From Massilia sp. CFBP 13721 (lineage in GTDB: Bacteria > Pseudomonadota > Gammaproteobacteria > Burkholderiales > Burkholderiaceae_D), in NCBI RefSeq assembly GCF_014842025.1, contig NZ_JACYUY010000023.1, forward strand, positions 1 to 64,000: a DNA stretch of 64,000 nt. Reading direction: 5' to 3'. Positions 24,835 to 34,159 of the stretch are shown piece by piece. The first letter of the stretch is position 1. Every line of letters starts with the position of its first letter. Both the position numbers and the translations under genes were made by a program. Under the pieces are notes generated by a model. It was given only the letters and a program-made list of their open reading frames with translations, was not told the origin of the DNA and did no database searches.

Positions 24835-25641
24835 ATGTTTCGACCGATCGCCCGTTGCTTCCTGCTGTTGACCATCGGCTGTGCCGCGGCGCAGGCCCAG
24901 GAAAAAGGAGGGCAGATCGTCAGCGACCGCCCCGACCTGGTCGAAACGAGCGAAGTCGTCGGCAAGGGCAGGGTGCAGCTCGAGACCGGCGTGCTGGTCG
25001 AGCGTGAACGCGGCGACGGTGGCGGAAGCGGCGGCGCACGCACCTATTCAATGCCGACCCTGCTGCGCGTGGGGCTGGGCGAGTCGCTCGAAATGCGCAT
25101 CGAGACCGAGGGGCGCACCATTCGCCACAGCCGCGACACGGAGAGCGGCGAACGCAGCACCGTCGCCGGCTATGCCGATACCGCGCTGGGGCTGAGCTGG
25201 CACGTCCTCGACGGCGACGGCATGCGCCCCTCGCTGGGCGTGCTGGTCGACGCCGAGCTGCCGACCGGCTCGCGGCGCCTGCGCGGCGAAGGCGTGCGGC
25301 CTTCGCTGCGGGTGGTGGGCGAATGGGCGCTGCCGGGCGAGCTGGAACTCGGCCTGATGCCGGGCGTCGCCGTTGAAAGCGATGACGATGGCGGCCGCTA
25401 CACCTACGGCATCTTCGGCGCGGTACTGGAAAAGGCCTTCAGCGAGCGCCTGCACGGCTTCGCCGAAATCGCGCTGCCGCAGATCGCGCGCAGCCGCCAC
25501 GGTGGCACCCAGGCGCGCTTCGACGTCGGCGCGGCCTGGTTCGTTTCAAGCGACTGCCAGATCGACACCATGTTTTCGCGCGGCCTGAACGACCGCACGC
25601 CGTACGCCAGTTTTACGGTAGGGCTGTCGATCCGGCGCTGA
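24835..25641 (+). CDS. Outer-membrane beta-barrel protein (phenol-degradation MetA-pathway type)
   Basis: This 268-residue protein has a signal peptide (MFRPIARCFLLLTIGCAAAQAQ). Amphipathic beta strands follow, with the DRPDLVETSEVVGKGRVQLETG opening typical of the PF13557 transporter/MetA family. The last strand ends SFTVGLSIRR. It is predicted to be a small outer-membrane barrel; its substrate is unknown. The start at 24835 follows CCGGAGTATGC; a nearby upstream ATG gives no signal peptide. It lies 74 bp after the chemoreceptor gene and may share a transcript with it. Confidence 0.75.
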   Translation: MFRPIARCFLLLTIGCAAAQAQEKGGQIVSDRPDLVETSEVVGKGRVQLETGVLVERERGDGGGSGGARTYSMPTLLRVGLGESLEMRIETEGRTIRHSRDTESGERSTVAGYADTALGLSWHVLDGDGMRPSLGVLVDAELPTGSRRLRGEGVRPSLRVVGEWALPGELELGLMPGVAVESDDDGGRYTYGIFGAVLEKAFSERLHGFAEIALPQIARSRHGGTQARFDVGAAWFVSSDCQIDTMFSRGLNDRTPYASFTVGLSIRR

Positions 25642-25817
25642 CCGGCCTGCGTCATACATACAGGTTATGCGACACGCCAGCAATTTCATTGGTTGGCCCG
25701 ATTTGGCGCGCGTAACCTCTTAAAAAGATGGCAACGCCGGGGCGCTTGGAGAGGCGCCGTGGGACCGCCACTGGCGCATTCGCACGGGTGCGTTCAACCT
25801 CGCAAAAAACACACGAC

Positions 25818-28007
25818 ATGAAAAAACTTTTGCTTGCCGCGGCAGCCTGCATGCTGGTCGCCGCATTGACACCCGTGGCGCACGCCGATGTCCAGGAAGC
25901 GTCACCCAAGCGCGAACTGCGCGGCGTCTGGATCAGCACCCACCTGAGCCTGGACTGGCCGAACCGCACCCAGACCCCGGTCCAGCAACGCGACGCGCTG
26001 GCCGCCATCCTCGACCACAACGTCGCCACCGGCATGAACGCCGCCTTCCTGCAGGTGCGCAGCCAGTCCGACGCCATGTACCCGAGCGACCTCGAACCCT
26101 GGTCCTACTATCTCACCAACAACCAGGGCAGCGCCCCGGCTCCGAGCTGGGACCCGCTGCAATTCGCTATCGACGAGTCGAGGAAGCGCGGTCTCGAATT
26201 CCACGCCTGGATCAATCCCTACCGCGCGGTGGCGAATACCGCCACCGAGAACACGCCGGGCCAGTATGCGGCAACCCACGTCTCGCGTACCCATCCCGAA
26301 TGGATGCTGACCGTTGGCACCGTCAAGATCCTGAACCCGGGCCTGGCCGCCGTGCGCGATCACGTCACCAATGTGATCATGGACATCGTCAACTGCTACG
26401 ACGTCGACGGCATCCACTTCGACGATTATTTCTATCCTGCCGGGACCATCGCCGACGATGCCGCCTATGCGCTCGACCCGCGCGGCTTCCCGGCGACGAC
26501 CGCCGGCCGCGCCGACTGGCGCCGCGACAACATCAACCTCTTGATCGCCGGCGTCAACGCGCGCATCCGCGCCGTCAAACCCTGGGTCAAGTTCGGCGTG
26601 TCGCCCTCGGGCATCTACCGCAGTTCGACCGACCCGGCGGTCGGCTCGCCCACCTCCGCCGGCGCCAACCAGCATTTCGTGACCAATTTCGCCGACACCC
26701 GCACCTGGCTGCGCGAAGGCTGGGTCGACTACCTGGCGCCGCAGGTCTACTGGTACATCGGCCAGACCGGTTCCGACTACAAGCTGCTGGTGCCGTGGTG
26801 GAACGAGAACAGCTTCGGGCGCCATATGTACATTGGTCTCGCCGACTACAAGATGAACACCGCCGGCTGGCTCGATCCGAAGCAGATCGCCAACCAGATC
26901 GCACTGAACCGCGCGCAAACCCACATCGCCGGCCAGATCCACTTCCGCCACGCCTTCCTCGCCGCCGATCCGCTCGGCTACCGCACCGACCTGCGCCAGA
27001 ACGTGTACAACCGGCCGGCGCTGATCCCGCCGATGCCGTGGAAGAGCGAGATCAGGCCGCCCGCACCCGCGAACCTCGCCGCCAGCGCGGGCGAGAATGC
27101 CGTCGTGCTGGCCTGGGCCCCGGCCGCGGACACGCGCGACGAGCTGGAAAAGGTGCGCCAGTTCGCGGTGTACCGTTCGCCCGAGCGCGCCATCGACCTC
27201 GAGGCCGCGCAGAACCTGCTCGGCGTGACCCACGGCGCCGTCAACGCCTTCGCCGATACGGGGGCCGGACCCGGGCAGTATTACTACTACACGGTCACCG
27301 CGCTGAACCGCCTGAGCCAGGAAAGCGCGCCGGCGAACGTGGTCAGCAACGACTTCGAAGCGCCGGTCGTGCGCACCCGCGACGCGGCGCTGACGCTGGC
27401 CGGCGGCACGGCGACCCTGCAGCCGGCCGCTATCGACGGCGGCAGCAGCGACAACTGGGGCATCGAATCGCTCGCCGCTTCGCAGACGACGTTCAGCTGC
27501 AGCGACATCGGCGCGCGCCGGGTCGTCCTCACCGCCGTCGACAAGGCCGGGCTGAGCGCCTCCGCCGAAGCCACCGTGAACGTGCTCGGGCGTGTGCCGC
27601 AGCCTTCGATCACTGTGGGCCGGCTGGATGCGACGCCGACCGGCGCCGGCGCGAACACCATCGTGCTCGGGTATGGCGCGCAGAGTCTGATCCTGACGGC
27701 GGCCGATGCCGGTGCGGGCACCGGCTTTGCATGGACGGCGGCGGCTGGCCTCGCGGCGAATGGCGCCGCCGCGACCTTCACGCCGACCGCCGCCGGGACC
27801 TATGCGTTCACGGTGCAGGCGACGGGCGAGAACGGCTGCCCGGCGGTGGCCAGCGTGACCGTGCCGGTGATCGACGCGCGCTGCGGCGACGGCAAGGTGG
27901 CGGTGTGCCACAAGCCGGGCAAGGGCAAGGACTGGAACGTGTGCGTGGCGCCCAGCGCGGTGCAGGCGTTCATCAACCGGGGGGAGACGCTGGGAACTTG
28001 TAATTGA
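25818..28007 (+). CDS. Secreted GHL10-family glycoside hydrolase-like protein
   Basis: This 729-residue protein has a signal peptide (MKKLLLAAAACMLVAALTPVAHA). A glycosyl-hydrolase-like family 10 domain (YngK/DUF187) spans about 30-410, with RELRGVWISTHLSLDWP, FHAWINPYRA and DGIHFDDYFYP. FN3-like (about 415-510) and Ig-like segments follow. A C-terminal tail, with VCHKPGKG then AVQAFINRGETLGTC, resembles a short module common at the end of secreted proteins. Family members are thought to act on peptidoglycan or polysaccharides, but the reaction is not established here. The start at 25818 lacks a strong ribosome-binding site but is right for the signal. Confidence 0.85.
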   Translation: MKKLLLAAAACMLVAALTPVAHADVQEASPKRELRGVWISTHLSLDWPNRTQTPVQQRDALAAILDHNVATGMNAAFLQVRSQSDAMYPSDLEPWSYYLTNNQGSAPAPSWDPLQFAIDESRKRGLEFHAWINPYRAVANTATENTPGQYAATHVSRTHPEWMLTVGTVKILNPGLAAVRDHVTNVIMDIVNCYDVDGIHFDDYFYPAGTIADDAAYALDPRGFPATTAGRADWRRDNINLLIAGVNARIRAVKPWVKFGVSPSGIYRSSTDPAVGSPTSAGANQHFVTNFADTRTWLREGWVDYLAPQVYWYIGQTGSDYKLLVPWWNENSFGRHMYIGLADYKMNTAGWLDPKQIANQIALNRAQTHIAGQIHFRHAFLAADPLGYRTDLRQNVYNRPALIPPMPWKSEIRPPAPANLAASAGENAVVLAWAPAADTRDELEKVRQFAVYRSPERAIDLEAAQNLLGVTHGAVNAFADTGAGPGQYYYYTVTALNRLSQESAPANVVSNDFEAPVVRTRDAALTLAGGTATLQPAAIDGGSSDNWGIESLAASQTTFSCSDIGARRVVLTAVDKAGLSASAEATVNVLGRVPQPSITVGRLDATPTGAGANTIVLGYGAQSLILTAADAGAGTGFAWTAAAGLAANGAAATFTPTAAGTYAFTVQATGENGCPAVASVTVPVIDARCGDGKVAVCHKPGKGKDWNVCVAPSAVQAFINRGETLGTCN

Positions 28008-28010
28008 CCG

Positions 28011-28232
28011 GTAGGGTGGGCGGCTGAACAGGTCTGTCTGCGTCTACGCGACAAACGCGCCGCCCACGCGTTCAACATAGGTGGACCGCCGCGCTTGAAC
28101 AGCGCGACCATGACCAGCACCCGGAAAGTCATGGCGCGGGATGATCGACCGCGGCGGTCCGCCTCCTTTGAACGCGTGGGCGGCGCAAACGCCTCTGGTC
28201 CGCAAACCAAGAGGTATAGCCGCCCACCCTAC
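28011..28232. repeat. REP/BIME-like repeat with 78-bp central module
   Basis: The outer arms GTAGGGTGGGCGGCT and AGCCGCCCACCCTAC bound two facing REP units, the inner ones ending ...CGCCCACGCGTTCAA and TTGAACGCGTGGGCG.... Between them is a 78-bp module (28083-28160) with ends GGACCGCC and GGCGGTCC. The same module occurs in inverted orientation at 58715-58792. It ends inside the last codon of the following gene (28229), separating two convergent genes. Confidence 0.85.
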
Positions 28233-30808
28233 GCGGCTGCGTCTTCAACGACCAGCCACCTGCTTGCGAACACCTCCGCCGGCTCCGGCCGGCCGAAGTG
28301 ATACCCCTGCGCCTGGTCGCAGCCGAGCGTGCGCAGCGCTTGCGACTGGGCGTGTTCCTCCACCCCTTCGGCGATCACTTCGAGTCCCAGGTTGCGCGCC
28401 ATGCCGATGATGGTGGTGACGATCGTGTGGTCGTGGTGGTCGCGCAGCATGTCGCGCACAAAACTCATGTCGATCTTGAGCTTGTCGGCCGGCAGGCGCT
28501 TCAGGTAGGCCAGCGACGAGTAGCCGGTGCCGAAGTCGTCGATCGCGATGGCGAAGCCGTCCGCGCGCAGCGTCGCCATGGTGCGGATCGCGCCTTCGAC
28601 GTCGGCCATCAGGCCGCTCTCGGTCAGTTCCAGGCCCAGGCTCGAAGGCGGCACCCCGGCTTCGGCCGTCATCGTGCGGATGTGGACGACGGTGTCCGGG
28701 TCGTCGAGCTGCTGCGCCGACAGGTTGATCCAGAGCCGGCCCGGAAAGCGCATGCCGGCGTCGAACCAGGCGCGCAGCTGGCGGCAGGCTTCGCCCAGCA
28801 CCCATTTGCCGAGCGCGCCGATCATGCGCCGGTTTTCGGCGATCGGGATGAAGGTGGCCGGGCTGACCCAGCCACGGCGCGGGTCGCGCCAGCGCAGCAG
28901 CGCTTCGGCGCCGATCGGCGCGCCGCTGGCCAGGTTCACCTGTGGCTGGTAGTGCAGTTCGAGCGCGCCCTCGGCCAGCGCCCGGCCCAGGTCCTTGGCC
29001 AGCTCCATGCTTTCCAGGAGGCCCACGCTCATCTCGGGCTGGTAGAACATGTAGCCGCCGCCCGCGGCCTTGGCGCGGTACATGGCGATGTCGGCGCGCT
29101 TGAGCAGGTCTTCGATGTCGGCGCCGTCGCGCGGCCAGGTGGCGATGCCGATCGAGAGGCCGACCGAGAAGGTCTGGCCGTGGGTCGCCACCGGGTCGGC
29201 CAGGGCGGCGCCGAGGCGCTCGCCGATGATGGCGGCGGTGCGCGCGTCGGCGCGTTCGGCCACGACCACGAATTCGTCGCCGGCCAGGCGCGCCAGCACT
29301 TCCTCTTCGCGCAGCGCGGCCTGGAAGCGGCGCGCCACCCGCACCAGCACCTGGTCGCCGACGCCGTGTCCCTGCGTGTCGTTGATTTCCTTGAAGCGGT
29401 TCAGGTCCATGAACAGTACCGCCAGCGGCTGCTGGCTGATGCGCGCCCGTTCGAGCGCCGCGCCCAGGCGTTCGGTGAACAGGGTGCGGTTGGCCAGCCC
29501 GGTAAGCGTGTCGTACAGGGCCAGGTTGCGGATCTTTTCGTCGCTGGCCTTGCGCTGGGTGATGTCGGTATTGATGACCAAAAAGGACTTGGGCAGCTCT
29601 TCCTCGTCGCGCACCAGCGTCCAGTAACCCTCGACCATCAGCAGCGAGCCATCCTTGCGCCGCTGCGCCACTTCGCCGCTCCATTCGCCTTCGCACAGCG
29701 TGGTCTGCACCACCGCGCACGAGGCCGCGGGGCCGTCGTGGTACAGCCAGTGGTCGATCTGCTTGCCCAGCACTTCTTCCGAGGTCCAGCCATAGAGCCG
29801 CTGCGCGCCCTTGTTCCAGAACTGCACGCGGCCGTCGATGCCGCGCACGATGATCGCGTCGCGCGCCTTGTCCAGCAGCGAGGCCTGGTCGCGGTAGCGC
29901 GCGGCGTGGCTCCTGGCTTCTTCGCGCAGGCGCTGTTCTTCGGTGACGTCTTCGGCCATCACCAGCAGGCGCCGTTCGCCTTCGGCCAGCTCGATGCCGG
30001 CCATCGCCATGCGCAGGCGCTTTTCGCCGAGCGCCACGCCGATGCCGTGGCGGGTGCCGCCCGCGGCCAGCACCGCGGCGGCTTCCTCGCGCAGCCCGGC
30101 CTGCAGCGCGATCGCGCCCATGTCGAGGCCGCGCGCGGCGTCTTCGTCGGCCAGTTTCAGGATGTCGCAAAAGGCGCGGTTCATGCTCACCACCGCCAGC
30201 GTGTCGCTCAGGATCATCAGGCCGGTCGGCAGGCTGGCGATGATCGCTTCGGCATAGCGCTTGAGGTCGAGCATGGCGCGGCGGTCGGTGATGTCGGTCA
30301 GCGCGCCGGCCACGCGGATGGCGCGCCCGGACGCGTTGCGCTGGGCGTAGCTGAGGGCGCGGAACCAGCGGTATTCGCCGTTCTTGTGGCGCATGCGGTA
30401 GATGACGTCGTAAGGCGTCTGGCCGGTGCGGTCGAGGATGTGCGCGGTGAACGCGGCCACGGCGCCGGCCATGTCGTCGGGATGGAGCAGTTCCATCCAG
30501 CTGCGCAGCCCGTTGGGCAGGTCGGTTTCGTCGCGGTAGCCGACCAGGCGCCGCACCTGGTCCGACCAGATGAATTCGTTGGCGGGATCAGTCAGCTTGC
30601 GCTCGCCCAGTTCGACATCCCACAGGCCGTCGCTGGTGGCTTCGCGCAGCAGGTCGAAGCGTGCCTGCAGGCGCGCGTGGTCGCTCGTCAGCGCCGCCCA
30701 GCGTGCATGCGCGGCCAGGCTGCTGCTGCGGCGCAGTTGGTTCAAACGTGCGCTGGTCCTGCCGTCGGATCGGGTTTTTTTGGTCAGCGTCGAACGCACC
30801 GGCGTCAC
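28229..30808 (-). CDS. PAS-GGDEF-EAL protein (cyclic-di-GMP turnover)
   Basis: This 859-residue cytoplasmic signalling protein has no membrane segment. A coiled coil is followed by three PAS domains (about 55-175, 185-290, 310-430), the first PAS_3-like with WMELLHPDD. The GGDEF domain (about 435-600) has the signature AGDEF instead of GGDEF, a variant often still active. An EAL domain spans about 605-855, with GAEALLRW, IAIDDFGTGYSSL and KLKIDMSFV. EAL residues look intact, so c-di-GMP phosphodiesterase activity is likely and cyclase activity uncertain. An 18-bp palindrome lies about 80 bp upstream. Confidence 0.93.
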   Translation of the reverse strand: MTPVRSTLTKKTRSDGRTSARLNQLRRSSSLAAHARWAALTSDHARLQARFDLLREATSDGLWDVELGERKLTDPANEFIWSDQVRRLVGYRDETDLPNGLRSWMELLHPDDMAGAVAAFTAHILDRTGQTPYDVIYRMRHKNGEYRWFRALSYAQRNASGRAIRVAGALTDITDRRAMLDLKRYAEAIIASLPTGLMILSDTLAVVSMNRAFCDILKLADEDAARGLDMGAIALQAGLREEAAAVLAAGGTRHGIGVALGEKRLRMAMAGIELAEGERRLLVMAEDVTEEQRLREEARSHAARYRDQASLLDKARDAIIVRGIDGRVQFWNKGAQRLYGWTSEEVLGKQIDHWLYHDGPAASCAVVQTTLCEGEWSGEVAQRRKDGSLLMVEGYWTLVRDEEELPKSFLVINTDITQRKASDEKIRNLALYDTLTGLANRTLFTERLGAALERARISQQPLAVLFMDLNRFKEINDTQGHGVGDQVLVRVARRFQAALREEEVLARLAGDEFVVVAERADARTAAIIGERLGAALADPVATHGQTFSVGLSIGIATWPRDGADIEDLLKRADIAMYRAKAAGGGYMFYQPEMSVGLLESMELAKDLGRALAEGALELHYQPQVNLASGAPIGAEALLRWRDPRRGWVSPATFIPIAENRRMIGALGKWVLGEACRQLRAWFDAGMRFPGRLWINLSAQQLDDPDTVVHIRTMTAEAGVPPSSLGLELTESGLMADVEGAIRTMATLRADGFAIAIDDFGTGYSSLAYLKRLPADKLKIDMSFVRDMLRDHHDHTIVTTIIGMARNLGLEVIAEGVEEHAQSQALRTLGCDQAQGYHFGRPEPAEVFASRWLVVEDAAA

Positions 30809-30887
30809 CTTTCTGGAGAGGGCTCAGCCTCGCAGTATGGGTTGCTGGTCGGCTATTGTCTCGGGACAAAAGCTGAACGCGCAGGGA

Positions 30888-30905
30888 CACTGATCAGGAT
30901 CAGTG
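30888..30905. promoter_or_regulatory. Perfect palindrome upstream of the PAS-GGDEF-EAL gene
   Basis: CACTGATCAGGATCAGTG is an 8-bp perfect inverted repeat with a 2-bp centre, 80 bp upstream of the translation start at 30808. It is a candidate operator. No T-run follows. Confidence 0.4.
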
Positions 30906-31014
30906 GGGGAGTGATGCGTTTGCGCAACGGGGGGCGTTGCGAATGATCCGCGACGGCGTGTGCAGGCCGATAGTGTTAGCGCCGCGTTCGTGGGCCAACA
31001 CGGTGCACACGTTC

Positions 31015-31106
31015 GCGTGGGCTCGGAGAGCCCACCCTACGTTACGGTCCCGTGAACTTGCTACGGACGGCGGTGCACCGTAGGGTGGGCTCCGCGAGCC
31101 CACGCG
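31015..31106. repeat. REP-like pair, GGTGGGCTC type, back to back
   Basis: An inverted unit GCGTGGGCTCGGAGAGCCCACCCTAC (31015-31040) and a direct unit GTAGGGTGGGCTCCGCGAGC... (31080-31106) lie 39 bp apart. Here the CTAC and GTAG feet face each other, opposite to the other BIME-like elements. The 346-bp gap from 30809 to 31154 contains nothing else I can identify, apart from the palindrome at 30888. Confidence 0.8.
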
Positions 31107-31154
31107 TGACGCATGCACATCGGCATGCGCATGCGGGTAGATACAGCAAATGCA

Positions 31155-33983
31155 TCAACCGGTATTGCGCAACCCCGCCGCCACCCCATTGATCGACAAA
31201 TGAATCCCGCGGTGCACGCGCGGGTCCATCTCGCCGCCTTCGCCGGCCTTGCGCGACATCGCGCGGTGGCGGTGGATCAGTTCGACTTGCAGGTGGTTCA
31301 GCGGGTCGAGGTAGGCGAAGCGGTTCTGGATCGAGCGTGCCAGCAACGGGTTGGCGGCCAGGCGTTCGCCGGTGCCCGTCACCGCTTCCAGCTGGCGCAG
31401 CGTTTCGCCGTGCTCGGCGGCGATGCGCTTGAAGATGCGTTCGCGCAGCGCCTTGTCCGGCACCAGGCCGGCATAGCGCGAGGCGATGGCGAGATCGGTC
31501 TTGGCCAGCACCATGTCCATGTTCGAGAGCAGGGTGGCGAAGAACGGCCATTCCTGGAACATCGCCTGCAGTGTCGCCAGGCGCTGGCCATCGGCATCGT
31601 CCTCCAGCCAGCCGGCGACGGCCGCGCCGAAGCCGTACCAGCCCGGCAGCAGCAGGCGGCACTGGCCCCAGGAAAAGCCCCAGGGAATCGCGCGCAAGTC
31701 TTCGATGCGGCGCGTCGATTTGCGCGAAGCCGGGCGCGAGCCGAGATTCAGTTCCGCGATCTCGGCGATCGGGGTGGCGGCAAAAAAATAGTCGGTGAAG
31801 CCCGGCGTTTCGTAGACCAGGTCGCGGTAAGCCGTGTAGGCGCGCTGCGACAGTTCCGCCATCACGCCTTCGAACTGGGCCAGGCGCTCGGCTTTCGCGC
31901 CTTCCGCCGCATGCGGCATCAGGCTCGCTTCCAGCGTGGCGGCGACCAGCAGTTCCAGGTTGCGGCGGCCGATCTCGGGATTCGAGAATTTCGAGGCGAT
32001 GATCTCGCCCTGTTCGGTCAGGCGGATCTGGCCGTTCACCGTCCCCGGCGGCTGCGCCAGGATCGCCTGGTAGCTGGGGCCGCCGCCGCGTCCGACCGTG
32101 CCGCCGCGGCCGTGGAACAGGCGCAGCTTGACGCCGGCGCGCTCGAACACGTCGACCAGTTTCAGTTCGGCCTGGTACAGCTCCCAGTTCGAGGTGAGGA
32201 AGCCGCCGTCCTTGTTCGAATCGGAATAGCCGAGCATGACTTCCTGCAACCGGCCCGCATTGTGGACGATGCGCGTGACCGGCGGCAGGGCCATGAAGGC
32301 TTCCATGATGGCGCCGGCGCTTTGCAGGTCGGGGATGGTCTCGAACAGCGGGATCACCATCACGTCCGACACGCCGGCGGATGGCCGCAGCAGGCCCGCT
32401 TCCTTCAGCAGCAGCAGCACTTCGAGCAGGTCGGACACCGCCTCGGTGTGCGAGATGATGTAGTTGCGGATCGCGCGCGCGCCGTAGCGCTGGCGGATCT
32501 CGCGCGCGGCGCGCACGATGGCCAGTTCCGACTGCGTCTCGTCGCTATAGGTCTCGAATGGCGAATACAGCAGCCGCGGCTGGGCGATCTCGAGCAGCAG
32601 CAGCTTTACTTTATCGTCCTCCGACAGCGCCGCGTAGTCGGCTTCGACCTTCGCCTTTTCGAACAGCTCGGCCAGCACGCGCTCGTGCACGTCCGAGGTC
32701 TGGCGCATGTCGAGCGAAGCCAGGTGGAAACCGAAGATGTGCGCGGCGCGCATCAAGCCTGCCAGGCGCGGCACGATCAGCATGGCGCCGTGGTTCAGGC
32801 GCAGCGAATCGGCCAGCACGTCGAGGTCGGCCGCGAATTCCGCGGCGTCGGCATACGGCTCGGCATGGCCGACTTCCTTGCGCAGGATGTTGGTGGCGCC
32901 GAGTTCGCGCGCGCTGCTGGCCAGGCGCGCGTACATGCCGATCAGGGCGCGGCGGTAGGGTTCGTCGGCGCGGTGTTCGGACTGGTCGGTCGAGCGGTCG
33001 GCCAGCGCCTGCATGGCCGGCGTGACCTCGACCATCAGGGTCGAGGTCGACAGCTCGGCGCCGAGCGCATGCACTTCGTCGAGATAAAAGTCGAGGATGG
33101 TGGTGGCGTGGCGCATCGTCGCGTGGCGCATGGTGTCGGCGTTCACGTTCGGATTGCCGTCGCGGTCGCCGCCGATCCAGCTGCCCATCTGCACGTAGGC
33201 GGCGTCGCCCAACTGCGCCGCGTTGCCGTGGTACTGGACGCCGATCTCGTCTTCGATGTCGTCGTACAGCGCGGGCAGCTCGCGCAGGAAGGTGATGCGG
33301 TAGTAGGAGAGGGCGTTCTCGATCTCGTCGGCCACCGTCAGCTTGGTGTAGCGCAGCATGCGCGTCTGCCACAGGGTGGCGATGCGCGCGTGCAGCAGCT
33401 GCAGGTTGCGCACTTGCTCCTTCGGCGTCAGGGCGCCGTCGCGTTCGGCCAGCAGGCGCGCGATGTCGTGCTCGGCGTCGAGGATGGATTTGCGCTGCAC
33501 TTCGGTCGGGTGGGCGGTCAGCACCGGTGAGATCAGGGCATTGCGCAGGAAGGTCTCGACCGTTTTCTGGTCGACGCCGGCGCCGCGCAGCTTGCCGAGC
33601 GCATGGCCGACGCTGCCTTCGCGCGGACGCGAACCCTGCAGCAGGTGGGCGCGGCGGCGGCGGTTGTGGTGCTGGTCTTCGGCGATGTTCGCCAGGTGCG
33701 AAAAATAGGAAAAGGCGCGCACCACCGAAATCGTCTGGTTGCGCGTGAGCTTGTGCAACAGCGTCGTCAACTCTTCGCCGGCTTCGGGATCGGCGTCGCG
33801 CCGGAAGCGCACGGCGGTCTGGCGGATCGTTTCGACGACGTCGAAGACGGCATCGCCTTCCTGGTCGCGCAGTACGTCGCCGAGCAGGCGGCCGAGCAGG
33901 CGGATGTCTTCCTTCAGCGGAGCATCCTTGTCGACGGCGGCGCTCCGGCTGTCGTTCATTTCGGGTGTAACTGGTTTATCCAT
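31155..33983 (-). CDS. ppc: Phosphoenolpyruvate carboxylase
   Basis: PPC adds bicarbonate to phosphoenolpyruvate to make oxaloacetate, refilling the TCA cycle. The protein has 942 residues, normal for the bacterial enzyme. Catalytic motifs are present: the His motif LTAHPTEVQRKS (about 150-162), GYSDSNKDGGFLTSNWE (about 584-600), FHGRGGTVGRGGGP (about 620-634) and the C-terminal NTG (usual form QNTG, here LRNTG). The start at 33983 (MDKPVTPE) is preferred over upstream codons. MNDSRS 8 codons later is another option. It is divergent from hemC, with a shared 176-bp control region. Confidence 0.96.
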   Translation of the reverse strand: MDKPVTPEMNDSRSAAVDKDAPLKEDIRLLGRLLGDVLRDQEGDAVFDVVETIRQTAVRFRRDADPEAGEELTTLLHKLTRNQTISVVRAFSYFSHLANIAEDQHHNRRRRAHLLQGSRPREGSVGHALGKLRGAGVDQKTVETFLRNALISPVLTAHPTEVQRKSILDAEHDIARLLAERDGALTPKEQVRNLQLLHARIATLWQTRMLRYTKLTVADEIENALSYYRITFLRELPALYDDIEDEIGVQYHGNAAQLGDAAYVQMGSWIGGDRDGNPNVNADTMRHATMRHATTILDFYLDEVHALGAELSTSTLMVEVTPAMQALADRSTDQSEHRADEPYRRALIGMYARLASSARELGATNILRKEVGHAEPYADAAEFAADLDVLADSLRLNHGAMLIVPRLAGLMRAAHIFGFHLASLDMRQTSDVHERVLAELFEKAKVEADYAALSEDDKVKLLLLEIAQPRLLYSPFETYSDETQSELAIVRAAREIRQRYGARAIRNYIISHTEAVSDLLEVLLLLKEAGLLRPSAGVSDVMVIPLFETIPDLQSAGAIMEAFMALPPVTRIVHNAGRLQEVMLGYSDSNKDGGFLTSNWELYQAELKLVDVFERAGVKLRLFHGRGGTVGRGGGPSYQAILAQPPGTVNGQIRLTEQGEIIASKFSNPEIGRRNLELLVAATLEASLMPHAAEGAKAERLAQFEGVMAELSQRAYTAYRDLVYETPGFTDYFFAATPIAEIAELNLGSRPASRKSTRRIEDLRAIPWGFSWGQCRLLLPGWYGFGAAVAGWLEDDADGQRLATLQAMFQEWPFFATLLSNMDMVLAKTDLAIASRYAGLVPDKALRERIFKRIAAEHGETLRQLEAVTGTGERLAANPLLARSIQNRFAYLDPLNHLQVELIHRHRAMSRKAGEGGEMDPRVHRGIHLSINGVAAGLRNTG

Positions 33984-34159
33984 ATCGGCCACTGTTCTCT
34001 CGATTGTCAGGTACACAACAGGCATGGCCATCGACCATGTTTTAGGGGAGACCGCATGCTAAAATTTGTGATCTTATGCAAGTGGCCTGATGCAGCAGTT
34101 CCTGGCATCGGCCGGGTAGACGCAACGACAGTGAAAGAATCCGTTTTGAAAGCAAAGAC

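Noticed and set aside
28298..33530. Long plus-strand frames (28298-30946, 31113-33530) across the PAS-GGDEF-EAL and ppc genes
   Set aside because: Both lie antisense to clearly recognised genes and have Gln/His/Arg-rich low-complexity translations with no ribosome-binding site.
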